DNA from: Deltaproteobacteria bacterium
GTDB lineage: Bacteria; Myxococcota_A; Polyangia; Polyangiales; Houyiibacteriaceae
Assembly: GCA_017644045.1 (NCBI GenBank)
Contig: JAEPMI010000002.1
Location: 62,001 to 126,000, forward strand
Direction: 5' to 3'
DNA length: 64,000 bases
In this document: positions 34,016 to 41,262 of the stretch, piece by piece
How positions within the stretch are numbered: the stretch's first letter is position 1
Layout of the letters: the number at the start of each line of letters is the position of its first letter
Notes under the pieces: model-generated
What the model saw: only the letters and a program-made list of their open reading frames with translations
The model's database searches: none
Told to the model about the DNA's origin: nothing
Translations under genes and position numbers: made by a program

Positions 34016-36144
34016 GCGTCGGCTCTCTCGCTCAATCTCGAAGCGCGCTCGTAGAATGCGGTGGCCCGGTCGAACGCGAGCGCGGCCGCGGCCGCGTGCC
34101 CGGCCTGCTCCGCGTGATGCGCCGCTGCGATCGGGTCCCCAGCGCCCTCCCAGTGCCGGCTCAACGCGTCGTGGGCGCGAGGAGCACGGGCCGCGTACGC
34201 AGTGGCCAGCCGCCGATGGACTTCGGGGAGAGACTCGACCTCCGACCCCGCACCGGTCCACTCCAGAGAGAGTCGAGCGCCGCAGAGCATCGCGCCGGCG
34301 ACCAAGCGCGCGGCCCGCAACGACGTGAACGCGCGCCGCGCCGAGTCGAGATCGCTGCCGAGCTCGTGGGCCACCACCTCGAAGGGGACCGAGCCCCCGA
34401 CCTGGATCAGCTCCCACAACCGCTGCGCGGGAGCGCCGAGCTCGGCCAGGAGATGCTCGAGCGCGGCGCCCACGGTATCGGCCGGGCGAGCCATCGCGAG
34501 GAGATGGATCCGTCCGGGGTGACCGCCCGAGCGCTCGGCGATGGTCTGGGCGATGGCGTCCTTGTCGCCATCCACGCTCGCCGACGGACCCAGGAGGACA
34601 CCGGCGAGCGTGCGGCTGGCGACGAGGTCGAGGGGACCGAGGGGGAGCTCGAGGTCCGCGTCCCCATCCGGCTCCACTCCCGCCGACACGAAGGTCAACA
34701 GTGGCCTGCCGGGGCCCCCTTCGCGGAGGACGGCCTGGATCCCCGCCACCGAGTCGCCGTCGTGGAGCTCGCCGCCATCGACGATGACCACCGTCCGTCT
34801 GCGGTCCGCCACACGCGCCAGGAGCTCTCGGAGTGCGGCGAAGAGGCGGCGCCGAAGGTCCTGAGGGCCGGGGGTCGCTCCGAGCGCGGCCGGTCCGGCG
34901 TGGGGTGCGAAGACGGGGAACGCCTTGCCCAAGAGCGCGGCATCCTTCGGGAGAAGCTCCTCGCGAAGCTCGGGCGCGAGCGACCCGATGTGGGAGGCCA
35001 AGCCATCGACGACTCCGTCGAGCGCCTGGAACGGGAGTCGCTCGAGTACGTGACCACTCCCTCGGAGGACCAGCGCACCCTGTCTGGCGGCGTGGTCGGC
35101 GAACGCATCGAGGAGCGCCGTTCGACCGAGACCGGGCTGGCCGAACACGTGGACGTGCATCGGGCGACTGCGTCCCTCTCGCAGCGCACCCTCCAGGCGA
35201 CCCAGCTCCACGTCGCGCCCGACCAGCGGGGGAATCGCCGGGGTGACGACGACATGAGCTTCGAGTCCGCCGAAGCGCTCGAGAACGTGGCGCCCGCTCC
35301 ATCGCGTTCGTGGATCGGGGTCGAGCAGACCGCTGACCAGCTCGCCTTCGGGGACCTGCGCGCAGGTCACGCGATCGGTCGCCAGCTTTCGCTGACGGAT
35401 CGTGTCGGTGTCGGAGCCGAACGGGAGCTCACCGAACAGTGCCTCGTAGAGCATGGTGCCCACCGCATACCAGTCCGCGCTCGGCTCGGGGGGTGCGCCC
35501 CGAAGCTGTTCGGGGGCCGCGTACGCGAGGGTCCCGCCGCCGGCCTGGCCCGTCGCGATGCCGGTCGCTACCGCCAGGCCGAGGTCCAGCAGGATCAGTC
35601 GGCCGTGGGTGTCGACCATCACGTTCGATGGCTTCACGTCGCGATGGATTCGGCTGGCGCGATGGAGCGCACGCAGCGCCCGCACCAGCTGAAGAGTCGC
35701 CGCCCGCAGCCGGCCCCGATCCAGGGCGCCTTCGGGTCGCACCCACGCGTCGAAGGTCGTGCCTCGGACCAGCTCCATGGTGAAGAAGTACTGGCCGTCG
35801 TCCTCGTGGAGCTCGCCGTAGGACACCAGGTTCGGGTGGGTCACGTCACGGAGAGCCCGAAACTCTCGTTTCAGGCTGACCAAGAGCTCGGGTCGCTTCG
35901 CTGCGAGAGTCTTGACCGCGCGCGCCATCTGCAACTCGTGGTCGAACACCTCGTAGACGGATCCCATCGCGCCCCGACCCAGAGGGCGGACGACCTCGAA
36001 GCGTCCATCCGCCAAGCGGCTCCCGGACGCGAACGTCACCGGCTCCGCGAGCGTCAGCTCGGGCACCGCCGCGATCTCCCGCAGCCAAGACTCCTCCCGA
36101 GTGGAGGGCTCCGCCTCGAGGCGCTGCCGGTCCCGACTAGTCAA
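34012..36144 (-). CDS. Ser/Thr kinase fused to a degenerate AAA/STAND ATPase
   Basis: A 710-residue protein. The kinase domain (about 48-300) has GRGAMG, Lys78, HRDVKPSN (167-174), DLGL in place of DFG (187-189) and AAPEQ. A STAND-type ATPase region follows from LVGRDVELGRLEGAL (307-321), with GQPGLGRT at 335-342, where the Walker A lysine is Arg341, and Walker B VVIVDGGEL. The last 150 residues are helical. Arg in the P-loop suggests weak or absent ATP hydrolysis. The TTG start at 36144 is supported by TATAGT 8 nt upstream; there is no earlier ATG. The gene is coupled to the ECF sigma factor, which is its obvious candidate substrate. Confidence 0.85.
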   Translation of the reverse strand: MTSRDRQRLEAEPSTREESWLREIAAVPELTLAEPVTFASGSRLADGRFEVVRPLGRGAMGSVYEVFDHELQMARAVKTLAAKRPELLVSLKREFRALRDVTHPNLVSYGELHEDDGQYFFTMELVRGTTFDAWVRPEGALDRGRLRAATLQLVRALRALHRASRIHRDVKPSNVMVDTHGRLILLDLGLAVATGIATGQAGGGTLAYAAPEQLRGAPPEPSADWYAVGTMLYEALFGELPFGSDTDTIRQRKLATDRVTCAQVPEGELVSGLLDPDPRTRWSGRHVLERFGGLEAHVVVTPAIPPLVGRDVELGRLEGALREGRSRPMHVHVFGQPGLGRTALLDAFADHAARQGALVLRGSGHVLERLPFQALDGVVDGLASHIGSLAPELREELLPKDAALLGKAFPVFAPHAGPAALGATPGPQDLRRRLFAALRELLARVADRRRTVVIVDGGELHDGDSVAGIQAVLREGGPGRPLLTFVSAGVEPDGDADLELPLGPLDLVASRTLAGVLLGPSASVDGDKDAIAQTIAERSGGHPGRIHLLAMARPADTVGAALEHLLAELGAPAQRLWELIQVGGSVPFEVVAHELGSDLDSARRAFTSLRAARLVAGAMLCGARLSLEWTGAGSEVESLPEVHRRLATAYAARAPRAHDALSRHWEGAGDPIAAAHHAEQAGHAAAAALAFDRATAFYERASRLSERADA

Positions 36145-36152
36145 CGGTGGGG

Positions 36153-36158
36153 ACTATA
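36153..36158 (-). promoter_or_regulatory. Strong -10 element for the kinase-ECF operon
   Basis: GC-TATAGT, 8 nt before the TTG start at 36144. It is the closest match to TATAAT among the short-spaced elements and supports the unusual TTG start. Confidence 0.5.
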
Positions 36159-36243
36159 GCTCGCGCTCCTCGGTGTGGGGTAGCCCCAGCGGGGGCAGGT
36201 CAGGACGCACTACCCGTCGGGTCGGGGGTGGGGGTCGGGATCG

Positions 36244-36415
36244 TGGCTCACGTGTTCCGTCCGCCGCGTGGCCCACGTGTTCCGTCCGCCGCGTGGCCCA
36301 CGTGTTCCGTCCGCCGCGTGGCCCACGTGTTCCGTCCGCCGCGTGGCTCACGGCGTGGCTCACGTGTTCCGTCGGCTGGGTGGCTCACGGCGTGGCCCAC
36401 GTGTTCCGTCGCCCC
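36244..36415. repeat. 25-bp tandem repeat array carrying CACGTG
   Basis: Four 25-bp units in perfect register at 36244-36268, 36269-36293, 36294-36318 and 36319-36343, differing only at CTC versus CCC. They are followed by a 12-bp partial unit (36344-36355), a variant unit (36356-36380), another 12-bp partial (36381-36392) and a truncated unit (36393-36415). Every full unit contains the palindrome CACGTG, six in all. There are no spacers, so it is not a CRISPR. It fills the gap between the kinase-ATPase promoter and the stop of the next minus-strand gene. Confidence 0.92.
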
Positions 36416-36419
36416 GCGC

Positions 36420-37139
36420 TCACTCCATCAGATCGCTCAGCTTCACCTCGAGCCGCAGCACCCCGCGCTTCTTGTCGATGCGCATCGTCGCGTCCATCCC
36501 GAAGCGCGCCTCGAACTCCGACACCAGCCGCTTCGCCGCGCGTTGCTCCAGCCTCGATGGCCGCGGCAACGCCGCGCGCCCCGCGTCCATCTTCACTTGG
36601 CGCACCGCGTCGGCCACCTCCGCTGCCGTCATCGCCGAGATGCGCTGCGCCGGCTTCCCGATCTTCGCGTCGCGCGCGGCCAACGCCGACGCCCGAAACC
36701 GAGTCCGCGCCACCCGCGCGTACTGCACCAGGTGGAACGCCTTCACCACGCCGAGCGCCGCCGCCGGCTCCGCCTCGAACTCCCGCGCCACCGTCATGTA
36801 CCGGTTGGCCGTCGCCGACGGCATCACGTGCGCATCCAGGAACGCCGCGAACGACCTCACCCCGAACGCCGTGAGCACCTCCGGCCGGTCGAGCCCGATC
36901 AGCATCGTCCCCACCCGATAGAACGCCGCCTCCGCCGCCGCGATCTGCGCGTGGATCTCCGCGACCTCCCGCTCCACCTGTGCTCGCAGCCGTGCCTCCG
37001 CCGACCCGCGCCTGGGCTTCGGCACCGGCCGCACCCCCGACCCCGCCCGCGGCACCACAGGCCGAGTCACCGCAGGCCGAACCACCCGCGCCACATTTCC
37101 GGCCACCCCCGGCCTCACGATTCTCGGCTTCCGACTCAT
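36420..37139 (-). CDS. Hypothetical basic protein, possible DNA-binding
   Basis: A 239-residue protein with an Arg/Pro/Val-rich N-terminus (about 1-45), a helical region, and the segment GVRSFAAFLDAHVMPSATANRYMTVAREF (about 93-121), which resembles ParB/KfrA-like helix-turn-helix regions. Other helices are basic, and it ends LRLEVKLSDLME. No family is recognised with confidence. It lies between the CACGTG repeat array (downstream) and an 18-bp CACGTG-centred palindrome upstream of its start, so binding to those sites is a testable idea. The ATG at 37139 is used. Confidence 0.6.
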   Translation of the reverse strand: MSRKPRIVRPGVAGNVARVVRPAVTRPVVPRAGSGVRPVPKPRRGSAEARLRAQVEREVAEIHAQIAAAEAAFYRVGTMLIGLDRPEVLTAFGVRSFAAFLDAHVMPSATANRYMTVAREFEAEPAAALGVVKAFHLVQYARVARTRFRASALAARDAKIGKPAQRISAMTAAEVADAVRQVKMDAGRAALPRPSRLEQRAAKRLVSEFEARFGMDATMRIDKKRGVLRLEVKLSDLME

Positions 37140-37257
37140 GCCTCAGCGTGCCCGCGAAACGAAATCATGTCCATCGCCGATGAGCCAGCATCGACATCCC
37201 ACAGACCATGATCCGCCAGCATCGGCTCATTTGCGAGACCCACGGTTCGCGACTGTG

Positions 37258-37275
37258 GATCTTCACGTGAAGATC
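37258..37275. promoter_or_regulatory. 18-bp perfect palindrome centred on CACGTG
   Basis: GATCTTCACGTGAAGATC is exactly its own reverse complement. It lies about 120 bp upstream of the minus-strand hypothetical DNA-binding gene and about 370 bp upstream of the synthetase gene. A dimeric regulator site is the simplest reading. Confidence 0.55.
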
Positions 37276-37631
37276 GGTGCTAGCGGCGGGCCTCCGCGAC
37301 GCCTCCGGTTCGATAAAGTCGGTCGAGCCCTGGAAGACCTCGGATTCGTTGCACCTCGACGCACTCGTGCGCCGTCACTCGCTACCAACGGTCGCTCGCC
37401 AGCCGGTCGAACGACCCCAGAAGCACCACGCGGCGCGATATCGCGTTCTCCTACGAGCGCGCGCAGAACGGATGCGAGACCTCCGAAACTACAACCCTAC
37501 TATGTTCATGCCTTCTCTTCCTCCGAGGGACTGCCTCGTTGTAGTGCCCAGAGAGTCGACCATACCGCTCTACTCGAGTGCACTGACGACATCAGTGTGG
37601 CGCACCCCTCATTCCGCGAGGCCCGACGCGT

Positions 37632-37639
37632 GCTACAAC
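37632..37639 (+). promoter_or_regulatory. Predicted -10 element of the RelA/SpoT-type gene
   Basis: GC-TACAAC, with 7 nt to the ATG at 37647. The wider motif GTGCTACA followed by 9 nt and ATG is identical in spacing to that of the receiver-kinase operon on the other strand. Confidence 0.45.
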
Positions 37640-37646
37640 TGAACTC

Positions 37647-38630
37647 ATGACAGAGCCCAGCAGCCTCGCGTCAATCTACAAGTCCGAGATGGGGCTGTAT
37701 CGTCGATTCGGCGCAGCGCTGGGTCGGGAACTTCAAGCCATCGTGGAACAGGCCGGCGTTACCCTGGCAGTCCCGCTTGAGCATCGAATCAAGACCCTTG
37801 ATTCGATTCAAGGAAAGACTCGACGCAAGGACCGGGGATGGACCGATCCGAAAGAGGTCTCGGACCTGATCGGCGCTCGAATCATCCTGCTATTTCGCAG
37901 CGAGGTAGATGAAGTCGTAAAACGAATCGAGAAGTCACTTGACGTCGTCGACCACGAAGACACCGGAGGCCGCCTGTCGGACTCGGAGTTCGGATACCAG
38001 AGCGTTCACATCCAAGTCAAAGTACCCAGCGAATGGCTAAAACTGCCGACAATGACTGGATTCGACGAACTAGGGGCGGAGATACAAGTCCGAACCGCAG
38101 CTCAGCACATATGGGCAGTCACGTCCCACAAGTTCCAATACAAACAAGAGTCATCGGTCCCGGTGTCCCTCAAGAGAAGCATCAACCGAGCCGCCGCACT
38201 CCTCGAGACCGTAGACGTGGAATTTGAGCGACTCCTGCTTTCTCGCGCCGAGTACCGACGCGCCCTTGCGGAGCCCCAGAAAGAGGACCGTCGCATCCTT
38301 GACGTAGAGTCTCTCAGAGCTGTTCTGGGCGAGGTCTGGCCGGAACAGAACCGCGAAGACGACGAGGACTACGCCGAACTTCTGGCCCAGCTCGTATCAG
38401 CGGACCTAACTTCCAGAGAGGAGCTAGTCCGGCTGCTTTCCGAACAAAAGGAGCAGGCACTGGTCGAAGACGCGAGGAGAGCGGCAGACGAACTTCGGTT
38501 TATGTACGAAGGTTCTCCTCTGAAACCAGAGAGAAGCATCGAGCAACTCGAAAGCAACATCTTCTACACTCACGTAGGACTCACTCGTGTTGCCCTCAGC
38601 CAGGCGGGCAGACTACTTGCAGCGTTCTAG
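37647..38630 (+). CDS. RelA/SpoT-domain nucleotide (p)ppGpp-type synthetase
   Basis: A 327-residue protein with a complete-looking RelA/SpoT synthetase domain: a basic SIQGKTRRK segment (53-61), DLIGARI (73-79), FGYQSVH (115-121), AEIQVRT (144-150), QHIWA (153-157) and SHKFQYK (160-166). There is no HD hydrolase domain and no TGS/ACT region, so it is a stand-alone synthetase. The C-terminal 150 residues are helical and acidic and unrecognised; they could be regulatory or an antitoxin-like cap. Products could be (p)ppGpp, (p)ppApp or a pyrophosphorylated tRNA, as in small alarmone synthetases, toxSAS toxins and CapRel. Codon use is more AT-rich than in neighbours. It ends 1 nt from the convergent kinase stop. 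Confidence 0.87.
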   Translation: MTEPSSLASIYKSEMGLYRRFGAALGRELQAIVEQAGVTLAVPLEHRIKTLDSIQGKTRRKDRGWTDPKEVSDLIGARIILLFRSEVDEVVKRIEKSLDVVDHEDTGGRLSDSEFGYQSVHIQVKVPSEWLKLPTMTGFDELGAEIQVRTAAQHIWAVTSHKFQYKQESSVPVSLKRSINRAAALLETVDVEFERLLLSRAEYRRALAEPQKEDRRILDVESLRAVLGEVWPEQNREDDEDYAELLAQLVSADLTSREELVRLLSEQKEQALVEDARRAADELRFMYEGSPLKPERSIEQLESNIFYTHVGLTRVALSQAGRLLAAF

Positions 38631-38631
38631 A

Positions 38632-39840
38632 TTAACCGGTCAGAGTGAGGGTAAACAGAGTTTCATACCTGTCAGTAATTCGCCTGGCTGGGTCCGGATC
38701 CTGAGCAACGTCGATCTTCGCCCACCCAGAGCAAGCAATTCGGGCCATCCATAGTCCCAACCCGGACCCCGGAACCTTCGATTGTGCAGCGTACCGGCCC
38801 CGACCATCCATCTCGAAAATCCGAACCTTTTCCGAATCGAGAATCTTCGGCCCAAGAGACCGGACCCTGCATCGCGTGAATCCATCTGGGCGATCGAACT
38901 CCACAGCTACGCGACCACCATCGGGTGAGTACTTTACAGCGTTGTCGAGTAAGGCGAACGCGACAATGTCTGCCACCACCTGGTCTTTGGGCAGCGGTGC
39001 GTTGGTCCACCAGTCCTGAAGTCGGAATCGCAGCGCACGTCGCCTTGCTTTCGCGTGAAGAAGCTCACGAGTCTTGTAAAATATCTGATGGGGGTTTGCG
39101 TGGTGGAGTTCGATGGCCGCATCTGGATCGCGAATTAGATCATTCGCCTTCAGGCGCATCTGCATGATGTTGCAGGTAATCAGTATCGCCTTCTCTCGAT
39201 TCCACACATCCTCTCTGTCGGCTGGACTCAACCTACGAGGAGCAGGAAGGCTCTTGTCAGCAGCCTGGTCACCATATCGCGCCGCGAGCACGTACTCGAT
39301 GCTCTGAAATATGGTTGAGAGCAACTGCATCAAATCGTGGGTAACTGCTCGTGATGCAGACTTTGCATTCCCTTCCAACGCCGCAGAAACTTTTCGGGCG
39401 ATCTCACCTTCGTCGATCTGAGCTCTTGCGACCTCTTCGGATCGTTTCATCTGTCGAGAACTCAGCAAGTCCATACTGCGCTGAGCGGCGCGGGCATAGC
39501 TCTCAAAAGACTTCTGATCGATCAGCGAAGCTCGTTCTCGTACCCTGCGGCGATACTGCTTGCGAAGTCGCTTCTGTGTCCTTGGGCTCGGCTTGTATTC
39601 CTTGATTACAAAGCCACGCGCAAGCATCACATCTGTCAGCCAACAGTAGACTAGGGCTTCCCGACACAACTGTGGTCGACCCAGTTCCACAAAATCTTCC
39701 TGAAGTCCCAGGCACTCTTGGTGAGAACAATCGGCGCACGCCGGGTGACGTCTTACAGTCAAGCCATTGTAGTCCTCCCCATCTATCCACACCGGAAGCG
39801 GGAACAGGCCTGGCCTTAGCTCTTGCTCTTCTTCGACCAT
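38632..39840 (-). CDS. Cys-rich soluble histidine kinase
   Basis: A 402-residue protein from the ATG at 39840, which overlaps the receiver gene by 25 nt. The N-terminal region has a Cys cluster CADCSHQEC plus a later Cys (35, 38, 43, 59), suited to a zinc or Fe-S site. A long basic coiled region (85-140) leads to an H-box-like THDLMQLLST (His168). The ATPase domain has the N-box ALLDNAVKYSPDGG (Asn300) and the G-box KVPGSGLGLWMA. No transmembrane segment. It looks catalytically intact, unlike the kinase at 8988-9659. The Cys site may sense redox state, metal or nucleic acid. It probably works with the receiver upstream, and perhaps on the convergent synthetase. Confidence 0.82.
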   Translation of the reverse strand: MVEEEQELRPGLFPLPVWIDGEDYNGLTVRRHPACADCSHQECLGLQEDFVELGRPQLCREALVYCWLTDVMLARGFVIKEYKPSPRTQKRLRKQYRRRVRERASLIDQKSFESYARAAQRSMDLLSSRQMKRSEEVARAQIDEGEIARKVSAALEGNAKSASRAVTHDLMQLLSTIFQSIEYVLAARYGDQAADKSLPAPRRLSPADREDVWNREKAILITCNIMQMRLKANDLIRDPDAAIELHHANPHQIFYKTRELLHAKARRRALRFRLQDWWTNAPLPKDQVVADIVAFALLDNAVKYSPDGGRVAVEFDRPDGFTRCRVRSLGPKILDSEKVRIFEMDGRGRYAAQSKVPGSGLGLWMARIACSGWAKIDVAQDPDPARRITDRYETLFTLTLTG

Positions 39841-40577
39841 CTTTTCCCATGGTAGACGTCTCTGGCGACGTGGAGGACCCTTTCCGCTCGAGACCTGTCG
39901 ATGGGACTCGACACTTCTAATGCTAAAGCCGCGGAGCCGGACCTCTTGTCTGTGCACGCGGAGAGAGCTTGGTCCGGGTTTCCTAGACGAAGCTCATCCT
40001 TTAGGATGCTGAGGAAGTAGTCCTGCTCACGCGCCCTGGCTAGCGCGTGTATCAGCACCTTTTCCATGTCGGCGTATGGGGTCATTTTTGGAAGCAAGCC
40101 GACTCGCATCTGAGTCAGCTGCCTCTTGTCGGAAGGCGGAATGTCACCCTCATATGAGGTAAAAATGAAGATGGGCACCCACGGATTGTCTCTCCTCAAT
40201 AGCTTGACAGCCTGCAAGCCGGACTCGGCTCCGAAATCGTCGGTGACGTCACGGTTGTCGAGCAGAAGGAGGTCAAAGGAAAGGCCGATAGTCTTTGCTT
40301 TGCCAGGGATAACTCTGTCCCAACGCTCGACCTTGAAGCCTCGCTTTCTCATCTGCGAGATGTGGGCGAGTTCCTCCTCGCCCTGGTTGTCGATGACAAG
40401 GATCCGGCCGGACTGCATTAGGTCTTCGGCAGTGGCCTGATGCCAGCCCGGTCTGGCACCTCGCAGTCCGAGTAGAAGCTTCACCCCCGTCCCAGCCACC
40501 GCCACTACAAGGGTGGCGACGACGCTCTCGAAGACCCCGATCGAGAATCCACCGATGGTGAGCTCACCCATGTCCAT
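39816..40577 (-). CDS. Membrane-anchored receiver-domain protein
   Basis: A 253-residue protein. The N-terminal helix (about 12-37, VFESVVATLVVAVAGTGVKLLLGL) anchors a response-regulator receiver domain: RILVIDN (Asp63), LLLLDN (phosphoacceptor Asp107), FIFTS (Thr140 or Ser141) and LLPKM (Lys164). The C-terminal 70 residues are helical and basic, with no DNA-binding domain. A receiver tethered to the membrane without an output domain is unusual and suggests a phosphate sink or a protein-interaction switch. The ATG at 40577 is preceded by the promoter-like motif; an ATG two codons later is possible. It overlaps the histidine kinase gene and forms its operon. Confidence 0.82.
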   Translation of the reverse strand: MDMGELTIGGFSIGVFESVVATLVVAVAGTGVKLLLGLRGARPGWHQATAEDLMQSGRILVIDNQGEEELAHISQMRKRGFKVERWDRVIPGKAKTIGLSFDLLLLDNRDVTDDFGAESGLQAVKLLRRDNPWVPIFIFTSYEGDIPPSDKRQLTQMRVGLLPKMTPYADMEKVLIHALARAREQDYFLSILKDELRLGNPDQALSACTDKRSGSAALALEVSSPIDRSRAERVLHVARDVYHGKRWSKKSKS

Positions 40578-40584
40578 GGACGAT

Positions 40585-40592
40585 AATGTAGC
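40585..40592 (-). promoter_or_regulatory. Predicted -10 element of the receiver-kinase operon
   Basis: GC-TACATT, with 7 nt to the ATG at 40577, inside the motif GTGCTACA-N9-ATG shared with the synthetase gene. The rest of the gap from here to 40844 shows no gene. Confidence 0.45.
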
Positions 40593-40844
40593 ACCATCAG
40601 GTGAAGTGTGGCCCCGTCGCCAGACGGCGACCGGATCGGAACTTGAGTTGACCGTATGGCATAACTCACTCAGGGGCTACTCGCTGAACTGAAATCGAGA
40701 CGAGCGGTGCAAGAACTCTGTCCAACAGGGAACACGGACTGGTCTTCCAGGCAAAAACTTCCCAGACCCAGGAACCTCGAAGTTTGAGGACTGCAGCTAG
40801 GTCTCAATCCGCGAGCGCTCTTCAAGCTGCTCGCGACCAAGAGC

Positions 40845-41225
40845 TCACCCCTCCCCCACGCACTCCCCCGGCCGGTCCCGCGTGATCACCTCACGCAGCC
40901 CCTCGTGGTGCGCCAACCACGCCTCCCGAATCCCCTCCGGCACCTCGTGCCGCTCCAACGTCCGCCGCAGGATCGTCAGCCGCCGGTCGAACTGCCCACC
41001 GAAGATCCGATGCCGCGCGTGCGCATCCCCCAGCGGGCGCCCGCCATACTCGACCCCAGCCCCCAGGTGCTCCGCCGCGTGCTCGTACTCGAAGCGCTTC
41101 ACGCGCTTTCGGCTCGCCTTCTGGAACATGAAGCCGATCATCACGTCGTCGAAGCAGGCGTCGACGAACGAGTCGATGATCACTCGCAGGGCGGGCTCGC
41201 CGCCGATGGTCTCGAACGGGGTCAC
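40845..41225 (-). CDS. Truncated (2/2) hemoglobin
   Basis: A 126-residue protein of the group I truncated-globin type. It opens with TPFETIGGEPALRVIIDSFVD, the A/B helix pattern of the family, and has the F-helix segment GDAHARHRIFGGQFD, where His69 is the likely heme-proximal histidine. Such globins bind O2, NO or CO, in detoxification or redox sensing. The GTG at 41225 is used. It follows the DUF1592-DUF1552-lipoprotein operon by 37 nt and may be its last gene. GC content is back to the genome norm here. Confidence 0.82.
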   Translation of the reverse strand: MTPFETIGGEPALRVIIDSFVDACFDDVMIGFMFQKASRKRVKRFEYEHAAEHLGAGVEYGGRPLGDAHARHRIFGGQFDRRLTILRRTLERHEVPEGIREAWLAHHEGLREVITRDRPGECVGEG

Positions 41226-41262
41226 GCCGGGAGGATGGGGCCACCTCTCCCGGCGCGCCAGC

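Larger units (their letters stand above)
37140..37646. other. 507-bp gap with no convincing gene
   Basis: Open frames here lack coding character. The GC content falls through this stretch, marking the left edge of the lower-GC island. It holds the 18-bp palindrome at 37258-37275 and, at its right end, the promoter-like motif of the RelA/SpoT-type gene. No RNA gene was recognised. Confidence 0.55.

Noticed and set aside
34016-35302. Extension of the sigma-factor frame to 631 codons
   Set aside because: The extension is antisense-free but out of frame with the kinase-ATPase gene and is Arg/Pro-rich; the ATG at 34015 coupled by ATGA is the real start.
36244-36415. CRISPR-like appearance of the repeat array
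   Set aside because: Units are directly adjacent with no unique spacers, and no cas gene is present.
37138-37650. 170-codon open frame before the synthetase gene
   Set aside because: Composition is not protein-like, there is no ribosome binding site, and it runs over the promoter-like motif of the synthetase.
37647-38630. Classical toxin-antitoxin pair for the RelA/SpoT gene
   Set aside because: No small adjacent antitoxin gene is seen; only the unassigned C-terminal region could play that part.
37647-40577. Identification of the cassette as a Detocs system
   Set aside because: The kinase has no TPR sensor, no ATP-nucleosidase effector is present, and the receiver is membrane-bound; only a loose analogy is justified.
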